Of a DNA stretch of 10,708 bases, positions 1-5,873 are shown piece by piece. The notes under the pieces are model-generated. The model ran no database searches. It saw only the letters and a list, made by a program, of their open reading frames with translations, and was not told where the DNA came from. The DNA comes from Methanolinea sp. SDB (GTDB lineage: Archaea; Halobacteriota; Methanomicrobia; Methanomicrobiales; Methanospirillaceae). The stretch covers positions 1-10,708 of the forward strand of contig LKUF01000181.1 in assembly GCA_001412335.1 (NCBI GenBank). The letters are read 5' to 3'. The stretch's first letter is position 1; every line of letters starts with the position of its first letter. A program made the translations under genes and the position numbers.

Positions 1-32
1 TTTGGTCTCCCCACACAAAACAGCAAGGAAGC

Positions 33-40
33 TTTTTTTT
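33..40 (+). terminator. Oligo-T tract (T8), possible end of an upstream plus-strand transcript
   Basis: A run of eight T on the plus strand lies just before the stop codon of the minus-strand amidotransferase gene. Oligo-T tracts act as termination signals in archaea, so this probably ends a plus-strand gene lying to the left of the window. I see no strong hairpin before it. The first 54 bases contain no other recognisable feature. Confidence 0.4.
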
Positions 41-54
41 CGTCCCTGGCGCGA

Positions 55-618
55 TCAGGAACGCCCGTCGATCCGTAAGAACCGTTCAACCACCCACTCG
101 TTCCTCACCTCGGGGTGGAACATGACACCGTAAACGGCCTTTTTGGGGTGCCGGATCGCCTGGACACAGGTGTCTGAAACCGCGAGCGTCAGAAATCCGG
201 GCGGAGGCGTGCATGTGAGGGTGTGGAGCTCATAGGCCTGGAATCTCTCTTTTCCGGAAAAGAGCGGGTCCGGGCGGATCACCTCGATGTCGGTCATCCC
301 GATCTCGCACCCGGCCTCTGTTTCTCCTCCATGCACCGTTGATATGACCTGCATACCCGCACAGATACCAAGCACCGGCACGGGGGCTTCAGGCAGCCAG
401 CAGAAGAGCTCCGGCCGGTACAGGTACCCGGTATCTTTGAGTGCCGTGCCGCACAGGATGACCGCATCGGTACCGGGCGGGAGGCCGGCCCCCACCCCGG
501 TATAATGCACGATCTTCGCTTCCTTGCCGGCCTTCCTGGCGATCGCGGCTATTGGGCACGCGAACTCTTCCGTCGCAAGCGAGCCGGGCCGGTACGAGAG
601 ATCCAGGCAGAGGATCAT
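55..618 (-). CDS. Class I glutamine amidotransferase domain protein
   Basis: This 187-residue protein is a stand-alone class I (triad) glutamine amidotransferase domain, expected to hydrolyse glutamine and release ammonia in the cytosol. The nucleophile elbow GICAGMQ is at residues 84-90 (Cys86), and the His-Glu pair sits in MFHPEV (His168, Glu170), so the triad looks intact. The length is normal for a lone glutaminase domain. It resembles the archaeal GMP synthase subunit A in size, but the expected SGGP-type segment is replaced by LCGTALKD (residues 55-62), so I do not call it GuaA. Its ATG overlaps the stop of the upstream dph6-like gene (ATGA, 615-618), which implies translational coupling. 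An amidotransferase next to an ammonia-using ligase suggests ammonia supply, but this is inference. The family assignment is solid; the acceptor enzyme is unknown. Confidence 0.85.
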   Translation of the reverse strand: MILCLDLSYRPGSLATEEFACPIAAIARKAGKEAKIVHYTGVGAGLPPGTDAVILCGTALKDTGYLYRPELFCWLPEAPVPVLGICAGMQVISTVHGGETEAGCEIGMTDIEVIRPDPLFSGKERFQAYELHTLTCTPPPGFLTLAVSDTCVQAIRHPKKAVYGVMFHPEVRNEWVVERFLRIDGRS

Positions 619-1298
619 CTCTCCTCCAGTTCCGCGTCCTCAATCATATACACTCCCCGGAAGTTTTTGTATCTCACAGATGCCTTCCGGACCGCGATCC
701 TCTTTTCAAAAAACGGTGCGTCAAGTGCGAAGGTCTCGAATTCCCCACCTTCTCCGGTCAGGGTGATACGGTAGCGTTCTGCGATGGCTTTGAGTTGTGC
801 GATCATACGGACGTCGATACGCCTTCCAAGCCAGCTCTCGTCGAACGGCTCTGAAAACACGCCCGTGATGATGATGGAGAATCCCTCCCTGACAAGACTC
901 GCCATGTATCCTTCCTGGTCCGTGTACCAGAGGGGATTGAAACACCAGAGGTCCATATCGCGGCATATCTGCTGCAGCCGGCTCGCCTGGTAGACCGACA
1001 TGATTGCGCCGGAGACAACTCCCTCGATCCCGTACCGTTCCCGGGCGCATTCGAGGGCGTCTCGTAAATCCGCCAGTTCTTTCTCCTTCTCCCCCGCGGT
1101 CACGACGCTGACAAGCGGGAGCCCTGCTGCCTCTGCCTGCAGCGCCACGAGCGGGACATTCGGGGTATGGAACATGTAGCTCTCCTCGTTTCGTGAGACC
1201 ACAGAGATAAGACAGGAAACCTCCTCCTTCTGCATCGCACGATACGCCGCATAGATCGAGTCTTTTCCCCCGGAGCAGAGGACCCCAAGCTTCACCAT
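615..1298 (-). CDS. dph6: Diphthine--ammonia ligase (Dph6/MJ0570 family)
   Basis: This 227-residue protein belongs to the Dph6/MJ0570 ATP-pyrophosphatase family. Dph6 carries out the last step of diphthamide synthesis, the ATP-dependent amidation of diphthine on translation elongation factor 2. The adenylation loop SGGKDS is at residues 9-14 directly after the first beta strand, and the family signature GEGGEFETF is at residues 182-190. The length matches archaeal members of about 220-230 residues, which lack the extra C-terminal domains of the eukaryotic enzyme. The ATG at 1298 is supported by a GGTG-type ribosome binding element just upstream, in the stretch read from 1299-1305. It is the first gene of a unit with the downstream amidotransferase (4-nt overlap). 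A TATA-like element about 75 nt upstream (1371-1380) may drive it. Some N-type ATP pyrophosphatases act on other substrates, so the diphthamide role rests on the family signature. Confidence 0.88.
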   Translation of the reverse strand: MVKLGVLCSGGKDSIYAAYRAMQKEEVSCLISVVSRNEESYMFHTPNVPLVALQAEAAGLPLVSVVTAGEKEKELADLRDALECARERYGIEGVVSGAIMSVYQASRLQQICRDMDLWCFNPLWYTDQEGYMASLVREGFSIIITGVFSEPFDESWLGRRIDVRMIAQLKAIAERYRITLTGEGGEFETFALDAPFFEKRIAVRKASVRYKNFRGVYMIEDAELEER

Positions 1299-1351
1299 AC
1301 CACCATTTCACTGACTTCTGGGGCCTTTCCCGTATTCAATGTGGCGCTTTC

Positions 1352-1380
1352 GAGGAGTTCCTCAAAAAGGCCTATATACC
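1352..1380. promoter_or_regulatory. Divergent promoter region: palindrome plus TATA-like box
   Basis: The sequence CCTATATACC (1371-1380) reads as a TATA-like box in both directions. On the plus strand it predicts a start of transcription near 1400, about 50 nt before the PEBP gene. On the minus strand it predicts one near 1348, about 50 nt before dph6. Next to it, GAGGAGTTCCTC (1352-1363) is an inverted repeat with 5-nt arms and a 2-nt centre, suitably placed for an operator. The 154-nt intergenic region shows nothing else recognisable. Position and base composition are the only support. Confidence 0.4.
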
Positions 1381-1452
1381 ACCTGTTCGTATTCCCATAC
1401 TTGTAAGGGCAGTCCGGTGCGTGGGTACCGGTATTGCCGGGACGTGATATGT

Positions 1453-1917
1453 ATGGCAGAAATTCCGTTATCGTCTGATGCATTTGCAGAGGGAGAGAGA
1501 ATACCGGTACAATTCAGTTGCAACGGGGAGAATATATCGCCCCCCCTCTCGTGGGGCGATCCTCCGGCAGGGACAGAGAGCCTCGCCGTGATCTGCGATG
1601 ATCCCGATGCCCCGAGCGGGCTCTTCACCCACTGGGTGCTTGTGAATATCCCGCCAGACTGCCGGGGGCTCCCGGGGGGTGTGAAGAGAGCTCCTGTCCT
1701 GGATGACGGCAGCATTCATGGTGCGAACAGCTACGGCAAACTGGAATATGCCGGCCCCTGTCCCCCGCCGGGAAGACCGCACCGGTACTACTTCCGTATC
1801 TATGCCCTCGACATCCCATTGAAACTCCGGTCTCCTGCAGACAGAAGAACCGTGGACAATGCCATGAAGGGGCATATCCTGGCCGAAGGAAAATTATTAG
1901 GAATCTTCTCGAGATAG
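1453..1917 (+). CDS. YbhB/YbcL (PEBP) family protein
   Basis: This 154-residue protein belongs to the phosphatidylethanolamine-binding protein family, in the prokaryotic YbhB/YbcL branch named Raf kinase inhibitor-like. The family's ligand pocket motif DDPDAP is at residues 49-54, followed by THW (59-61), and the second signature GPCPPPGRPHRYYF is at 101-114, then IYALD (116-120). Length and order of motifs are typical. No signal peptide is visible, so it is probably cytosolic. The reading frame is open further upstream to 1339, but I chose the ATG at 1453 because homology begins there and GTGAT just before it matches part of the archaeal Shine-Dalgarno consensus. A GTG at 1444 is a less likely alternative. 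The msrA gene begins 13 nt after its stop, so the two are probably co-transcribed. The physiological ligand of prokaryotic members is not established. Confidence 0.88.
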   Translation: MAEIPLSSDAFAEGERIPVQFSCNGENISPPLSWGDPPAGTESLAVICDDPDAPSGLFTHWVLVNIPPDCRGLPGGVKRAPVLDDGSIHGANSYGKLEYAGPCPPPGRPHRYYFRIYALDIPLKLRSPADRRTVDNAMKGHILAEGKLLGIFSR

Positions 1918-1930
1918 CCCGGGCGGTCTG

Positions 1931-2437
1931 ATGAAGGTGGACAAGAACAAAAGTGAGAACCTGTCGAAGGCGACCTTTGCCGCCGGTTGTTTCTGGGGAG
2001 TCGAAGCCGCCTTCCGGCAGGTGAGGGGTGTGGTATCAACGCGTGTGGGCTACACCGGCGGGACAACAGAAGATCCAGGCTACGAAGAGGTATGTACGGG
2101 CAGGACAGGCCATGCCGAGGCCGTGGAGATACTCTTTGACCCTGCACTGGTTTCATACGAAGATCTCCTCTCCATTTTCTGGAAGATCCATGATCCCACC
2201 CAGAAAAACCGCCAGGGGCCCGATATCGGGACCAATTACCGGTCGGCGATCTTCACCCACGATGACCGGCAGAAGGCGCTTGCCGGGGAGTCGAAGAATC
2301 GACGCGAGGCCTCCGGGGATTACGGCAGCCGGAGAATTGTGACAGAGATCGTTCCTGCGAAGACATTCTGGCCGGCCGAGGAGTACCACCAGCAGTTTTT
2401 TGAGAAACAGGGTCGGAGGAGCTGCCGCATATCGTGA
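1931..2437 (+). CDS. msrA: Peptide-methionine (S)-S-oxide reductase MsrA
   Basis: This 168-residue protein is MsrA, which reduces methionine-S-sulfoxide in proteins and free methionine sulfoxide, repairing oxidative damage in the cytosol. The active-site motif GCFWG is at residues 19-23 with the catalytic Cys20. Other family blocks follow in order: GHAEAVEI, HDPTQKNRQGPDIGTNYRSAIF-type block in the middle, and FWPAEEYHQQFF near the C-terminus. A C-terminal Cys165 could be the resolving cysteine, as in many MsrA proteins. No MsrB domain is fused to it. It lies 13 nt behind the PEBP gene and probably shares its transcript. The ribosome binding site is weak (GGTCTG directly before the ATG), consistent with coupling to the upstream gene. 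A methionine sulfoxide reductase fits an anaerobe that meets oxygen occasionally. Confidence 0.93.
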   Translation: MKVDKNKSENLSKATFAAGCFWGVEAAFRQVRGVVSTRVGYTGGTTEDPGYEEVCTGRTGHAEAVEILFDPALVSYEDLLSIFWKIHDPTQKNRQGPDIGTNYRSAIFTHDDRQKALAGESKNRREASGDYGSRRIVTEIVPAKTFWPAEEYHQQFFEKQGRRSCRIS

Positions 2438-2490
2438 AGACCGGGGAGAGATAAAAATTGCCTCCTCGTTGTTTTGGGTTGGGAGACTGA

Positions 2491-2638
2491 ATCGAATTGA
2501 TATCTACACACCAGTCCAGTCACTCACAACCCCCGCAGGGGTGTCCTTCGGGGGCGGCGGCATGGCATCGCACGTGGGGGTGTGGGGGCAGATAGCCCCC
2601 ACAAAATGTATCCAATTCATCAATACTACCCACACCAG
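2491..2638. repeat. GC-rich hairpin element flanked by imperfect direct repeats
   Basis: Two imperfect direct copies, 2491-2514 and 2610-2638, share the pattern ATC-AATT-AT, then AT(A)CTAC, then ACACCAG, differing by two substitutions and small insertions. Between them lie GC-rich palindromes. TGTGGGGGC (2581-2589) pairs perfectly with GCCCCCACA (2595-2603) across a 5-nt loop. CCCCCG (2530-2535) can pair with CGGGGG (2549-2554), or alternatively CCCC with GGGG (2531-2534 with 2538-2541). GTGGGGG also occurs twice in tandem (2574-2580 and 2582-2588), so the downstream CCCCCAC could pair with either copy. No protein is encoded here convincingly. It could be a dispersed intergenic repeat, a structured RNA leader, or both. 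Confidence 0.5.
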
Positions 2639-2650
2639 GGAGAAAAGAGC

Positions 2651-2678
2651 CGAAAAACTCTTTTCGATCATTTTTTTT
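2651..2678 (+). terminator. Hairpin followed by T8 (terminator or attenuator candidate)
   Basis: CGAAAA (2651-2656) and TTTTCG (2661-2666) form a perfect 6-bp stem with a 4-nt loop, and eight T follow at 2671-2678. This is the layout of an intrinsic terminator, although the stem is weak. It could end the PEBP-msrA transcript. Because the MFS coding signal begins only a few dozen bases downstream, it could instead act within the MFS leader. The T8 run is also a possible place for a frameshift (see the MFS entries). Confidence 0.45.
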
Positions 2679-2703
2679 CTCCAGGGAGTCTCTCTCTTCT
2701 ATC

Positions 2704-2853
2704 CTGACCGGAAGAGTACCAGAACCTGCAGGTGCCGAGTCGCCTGCCACGAGACGTATCGTCCTCCTGATAGCAGCGGTAGCCAGTTTTATCACGCCAT
2801 TCGATGGTTCGGCGGTCAATATCGCCCTTCCATGCATTGGTGCCAATTTCTCC
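2704..2853 (+). other. In-frame N-terminal coding extension of the MFS gene without a canonical start
   Basis: The frame of the MFS gene stays open upstream of its first ATG (2854) back to a TAG at 2593-2595. Translating it gives a typical first transmembrane helix of a DHA2 exporter, IVLLIAAVASFITPFDGS followed by AVNIALP (about 2758-2832), after a short basic stretch with TRR. This matches the conserved start of such proteins, so the segment is almost certainly translated. Yet no ATG, GTG or TTG lies in frame between 2596 and 2853. CTG at 2704 would give an N-terminus of normal length. Otherwise the start lies in another frame and a frameshift joins them, for example from ATG 2606 if the T8 run at 2671-2678 had one more T. 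Confidence 0.65.
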
Positions 2854-4119
2854 ATGGATGCAGTTTCCCTCTCGTGGGTGAGCACCGCGTACCTCCTCTC
2901 GACTGCAGTCCTCCTGGTCCCCTTCGGGAAGCTCGGCGACATTTATGGGAGGAAACGCGTATTCCAGATCGGTATCACGGTATTCACCGCTGCCTCGTTT
3001 TTTATCTCGCTTTCGACCGGTTCCGTGATGATTATAGTACTCCGGGCAGTCCAGGGAATGGGGTCCGCAATGATATTCGGAACCAGCCTTGCCATGCTGA
3101 CATCTGTGTACCCGCCCGGGATACGGGGCAAGGCGCTTGGAATCTCGATTGGCGCCGTGTACCTTGGACTCTCGCTCGGGCCTTTCATCGGGGGGTACCT
3201 GGCAGGACTTCTCGGCTGGCGAAGCATTTTTTATGTCAATATCCCGCTCGGGATCGCCGTTATCCTGGTAACGGTCCTGAAACTTAAGGGGGAATGGAAG
3301 GAACAGAGGCGTGAGGCATTCGATCTTTTGGGGAGCGTGCTCTATGGCGCAGCACTGGTCCTTGGCATGTACGGACTCTCGATCCTGCCTTCCTACCCGG
3401 GATTCGCCTTCATCCTGGCAGGGATCGTTCTTGCAGGCCTATTTGCCAGGTACGAGCTTCGAATCGAAAACCCCGTATTAAACATCAGTCTCTTTACAAA
3501 AAACCGGGTCTTTGCGTTCTCAAACCTTGCGGCGCTGATCAATTACAGTGCGACGTACGCAGTAACCTTCCTGTTTAGCCTATATCTCCAGATCACGAGG
3601 GGATTTTCTCCCGTAACTGCAGGGACGGTGCTGGTCATCCAACCGGTTGTCCAGGCCGTCCTGGCACCGCTCGCCGGAAGGCTCTCCGACAGGATCGAGC
3701 CCGGCATCGTCGCGTCGGCAGGTATGGCGGTCACAACAATCGGTCTCGTCCCTTTCATCTTCCTGCAGGAGACGACCGGACTGTATTCAATAGCGGCCAG
3801 CCTTGTCCTGCTGGGAGTGGGGTTTGGTCTCTTCTCGTCTCCAAATACCAACGCGATCATGAGCTCGGTGGAGAAACGGTACCTTGGTATTGCCTCCGGA
3901 ATGGTGGGGACGATGCGACTGCTCGGCCAGATGTTTTCCATGGGAGTCGCAATGACTATTTTTGCCGTCCTGATAGGGAGGGTTGCAATCTCGGTGGAGA
4001 ACCTGCCTGAATTCATGCAAAGCCTCCGCGTGGCATTCACCATCTTCTCGTTTCTCTGTTGCGCAGGAGTCTTTGCATCCCTGGTCCGGGGAAGGTTGAG
4101 AGCCCCGAAAAACGGGTAG
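2854..4119 (+). CDS. MFS drug/solute exporter, DHA2 (EmrB/QacA) type
   Basis: This gene encodes a Major Facilitator Superfamily exporter of the DHA2 type, usually with 14 membrane segments and powered by proton exchange. From the ATG at 2854 it is 421 residues. MFS motif A, GKLGDIYGRKRV, is at residues 25-36; the motif B block around VLRAVQGMGSA at 62-72; and the antiporter motif C around LSLGPFIGGYLAGLLGW at 106-122. Hydrophobic helices continue to near residue 410, and the tail is basic. The first helix is missing from this ATG and is encoded upstream in frame (2704-2853), so 2854 is only the first canonical start and the real protein is about 470 residues. The gene stands alone, 416 nt after msrA and convergent with the next gene. 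The substrate cannot be told from sequence; multidrug efflux is the usual annotation. Confidence 0.88.
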   Translation: MDAVSLSWVSTAYLLSTAVLLVPFGKLGDIYGRKRVFQIGITVFTAASFFISLSTGSVMIIVLRAVQGMGSAMIFGTSLAMLTSVYPPGIRGKALGISIGAVYLGLSLGPFIGGYLAGLLGWRSIFYVNIPLGIAVILVTVLKLKGEWKEQRREAFDLLGSVLYGAALVLGMYGLSILPSYPGFAFILAGIVLAGLFARYELRIENPVLNISLFTKNRVFAFSNLAALINYSATYAVTFLFSLYLQITRGFSPVTAGTVLVIQPVVQAVLAPLAGRLSDRIEPGIVASAGMAVTTIGLVPFIFLQETTGLYSIAASLVLLGVGFGLFSSPNTNAIMSSVEKRYLGIASGMVGTMRLLGQMFSMGVAMTIFAVLIGRVAISVENLPEFMQSLRVAFTIFSFLCCAGVFASLVRGRLRAPKNG

Positions 4120-4132
4120 GTGGAGCCTGGTC

Positions 4133-4162
4133 CAAAAAATTACGCAATGCCCGGGGTCCGGG
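4133..4162 (-). terminator. Weak bidirectional-region hairpin with oligo-T on the minus strand
   Basis: In the 50-nt gap between two convergent genes, CCCGG (4150-4154) and CCGGG (4158-4162) form a 5-bp GC stem with a 3-nt loop. On the minus strand it is followed, after about 11 nt, by six T (complement of 4133-4138). This could end the transcript of the minus-strand gene at 4170-4691. The distance between stem and T run is long for a classical intrinsic terminator. Confidence 0.35.
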
Positions 4163-4169
4163 TGCCGAC

Positions 4170-4691
4170 TCAGCGTACCCGGTCCATCTCCCGTGCTTCA
4201 TCCACCTTCATCACCTTCATCTCGCAGTGGCCGTCTCCCATGCACATGCTGCGGACGAACCGCAGCGTATAGTCAGGGTTCATGGCCTCCACGGCCGCGA
4301 TCGAGAAGGCCATGCACCGGTGAAAGAGGTGTTCTCCTTCCATCCGCATCATCGTGGCGGGCATCTCGAACGGGCACCTCTTCATCACGAGCACGGACCG
4401 CTCCGGAGAGATTCTCACACGCTCGGAGCGCATTTCAGGTCCGAAGAATATGGTCGACACGTGGTCCAGGGTCTCTGCCAGTTCTTCTGCATTCCCGGTC
4501 GGCAGGCTGAAGGACTCGGCCACGTTTGCAGCCTCTTCGGCCATGGAGATCCAGATCTGCTGCTCGAGCCGGTCGTATTCGTCGCCTACAACGCCACGAA
4601 AACAGAGATCGTACATGAGCGGGAGCGCAGAGACCATGCGGGCGGCGATCTGCCATTTCATGTCGTCCGGAACCGGATGGGGTGGAGGCAT
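4170..4691 (-). CDS. Small Cys/His-rich protein, possibly ATC-hydrolase-like (DUF6125)
   Basis: This 173-residue protein has no signal peptide or membrane segment and is probably cytosolic. Its second half carries most of the likely functional residues: MKRCPF (103-108, Cys106), HLFHRC (121-126, His121, His124, Cys126) and CMGDGHCEMKV (150-160, Cys150, Cys156). That pattern, with an acidic-glycine-Cys ending, recalls the L-2-amino-thiazoline-4-carboxylate hydrolase-like and V4R-like families, but I cannot settle the assignment. The cysteines and histidines may bind a metal or form the active site. The ATG at 4691 is preceded by only part of a Shine-Dalgarno sequence (TGATC); Met11 is an alternative start. 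It follows the DUF1848 gene on the same strand after 77 nt and may share its transcript. It is confidently a gene, since codon use and conserved-looking motifs are coherent; its function is unknown. Confidence 0.65.
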   Translation of the reverse strand: MPPPHPVPDDMKWQIAARMVSALPLMYDLCFRGVVGDEYDRLEQQIWISMAEEAANVAESFSLPTGNAEELAETLDHVSTIFFGPEMRSERVRISPERSVLVMKRCPFEMPATMMRMEGEHLFHRCMAFSIAAVEAMNPDYTLRFVRSMCMGDGHCEMKVMKVDEAREMDRVR

Positions 4692-4768
4692 GATTGATCA
4701 GGTGAGTGTTTGGGTACAGGATTTGAAATACTATCTGGAAAGACCCCAGAGAAACCGGGTGTGGACCG

Positions 4769-5791
4769 TCAGTCAAGTATCGCTTCTCCAAACCCGCACT
4801 GCGTGCTCTCCTCGAGGTGCCGGGCATAATTCCTCTTCGCCTGGAGGGGCGATGCGTTGGCATAACAGTAACTGCACAGGTGCATGCAGGTATTGTATTG
4901 TCCGATATCCTTGCTTACGATACAGCCGCACTGTCCCCGCTGGCCAGGGTCCTTCAGTGAGCGGATCCTGGACTCCTGGTCCATGCCCGGGCCTGGCCGC
5001 AGGAACTCCATCAACTCTTCGTCGTACCCGAATTCACCTCTTATGTACTCGTACCCGATGCACTGGCCCTTCCGTATCCCGAAATGCGATAGGTCCGTCT
5101 TCTCCCCGCACGTGGATATATCAAGGCCCCAGCGCCTGTTCGAGTCCCGGAGCCCGGCGGCAAGTCGCTCCATCTCCGGTTCCGAGAATTGCCTGGCACC
5201 AGGACACGCCGACTTCGCAAGGTTCCTCCTGACCCGTGGATATTTTTCGATGTCGACGAAGGAGATGATCAGGCGGCGCGTCTTCTTGTGGAGGGCATCA
5301 CCAATGTGCCCTATCCGTTCGAGCAGGCTTTCGGGCGTGAGCGAGTCGGAGAGAATGAGCGGATCAAACCTCCAGATCACCCGCTCCCTGCCGATCAGGT
5401 CAGAGACCTCACAAAACGTATCCAGCCGCTCCCCAAGCAGCGGGATATTCGGCTCCAGCCGCTCCTTCTCATAATCGTTCAGCGTGAAGAGGAGATAATA
5501 GGAATAACCTCTCGATTCGACCTTCTCGAACTGATCGAGGAATGATTGAGGGTTTTTTGACCAGAAGACAAAGAGGCGTGTCTTTTCAAACGAGACATAC
5601 TGCGGGTGGCCGTTGAAGGGGTTGATCCATTTTGCATACCCCTTGTCGAGCCGGTCAGCAAACCAGTCCCCATAGAATGCAGGGATGTCGGTTGACCGGC
5701 TGGCAGAGACGATGACCGGGGCTATCCCTTCGACTGTGTCACCCGCATGATCCTTCTTTATCCTGACCTTCTCCCAGCCCTTCCATCTCAT
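4769..5791 (-). CDS. DUF1848 family protein with C-terminal radical-SAM-like cysteine motif
   Basis: This 340-residue protein matches DUF1848, a family of unknown function. The N-terminal family block SASRSTDIPAF is at residues 29-39, then FVFWSKNP (74-81) and WRFDP (140-144). The C-terminus holds GQCGCIVSKDIGQYNTC followed by MHLCSYCYAN, giving Cys288, Cys290, Cys302, Cys306 and Cys309. The last three form CX3CX2C with an aromatic residue before the final Cys, the spacing of the radical SAM iron-sulfur motif, here at the end of the protein rather than near the start. This C-terminal resemblance is described for the family. I chose ATG 5791 rather than the longer ORF start at 5875 because GAGGG lies 4 nt upstream of it (5796-5800) and the extra 28 residues would cover the divergent promoter. 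The reaction and substrate are unknown. Confidence 0.82.
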   Translation of the reverse strand: MRWKGWEKVRIKKDHAGDTVEGIAPVIVSASRSTDIPAFYGDWFADRLDKGYAKWINPFNGHPQYVSFEKTRLFVFWSKNPQSFLDQFEKVESRGYSYYLLFTLNDYEKERLEPNIPLLGERLDTFCEVSDLIGRERVIWRFDPLILSDSLTPESLLERIGHIGDALHKKTRRLIISFVDIEKYPRVRRNLAKSACPGARQFSEPEMERLAAGLRDSNRRWGLDISTCGEKTDLSHFGIRKGQCIGYEYIRGEFGYDEELMEFLRPGPGMDQESRIRSLKDPGQRGQCGCIVSKDIGQYNTCMHLCSYCYANASPLQAKRNYARHLEESTQCGFGEAILD

Positions 5792-5837
5792 CGTTCCCTC
5801 ACGAAAAAGACCGGACACGAATCCGGCCAGTATACCC

Positions 5838-5850
5838 TGAATATAAATAA
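5838..5850. promoter_or_regulatory. TATA-like box between divergent DUF1848 and Cache lipoprotein genes
   Basis: TGAATATAAATAA is AT-rich and reads as a TATA box on either strand. On the plus strand it would start transcription near 5870, just before the ATG at 5874, so that gene would be nearly leaderless. On the minus strand (TTATTTATATTCA) it predicts a start near 5817, about 25 nt before the DUF1848 ATG. A second TATA-like word, GTATACC, lies at 5830-5836. Confidence 0.5.
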
Positions 5851-5873
5851 TGCCCGAGGGAAAAAAGTTCCTC

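Noticed and set aside
55..618. Assignment as GMP synthase subunit A
   Set aside because: Size and triad fit, but the segment expected to read SGGP is LCGTALKD, and the neighbour is Dph6 rather than a purine gene.
2491..2638. CRISPR array or tRNA in the repeat-containing spacer
   Set aside because: There are only two diverged repeat copies with unequal lengths and no cloverleaf or regular spacers.
2732..2770. GTG at 2732 as the MFS start
   Set aside because: It is in a different frame and meets a stop (TGA, 2768-2770) after 12 codons.
2400..3287. A 295-residue plus-strand open frame covering the msrA end, the spacer and the start of the MFS gene
   Set aside because: Its translation lacks family-like blocks and is rich in Arg, Cys and His, typical of a shadow frame; the MFS motifs lie in another frame.
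3543..4043. A 166-residue minus-strand open frame inside the MFS gene
   Set aside because: It is antisense to transmembrane coding sequence with recognisable MFS helices, and has no supporting signals.
4059..4697. A 212-residue plus-strand open frame opposite the Cys/His-rich protein
   Set aside because: Composition is dominated by His, Arg and Gly as expected for an antisense frame; the minus-strand frame has coherent Cys/His motifs.
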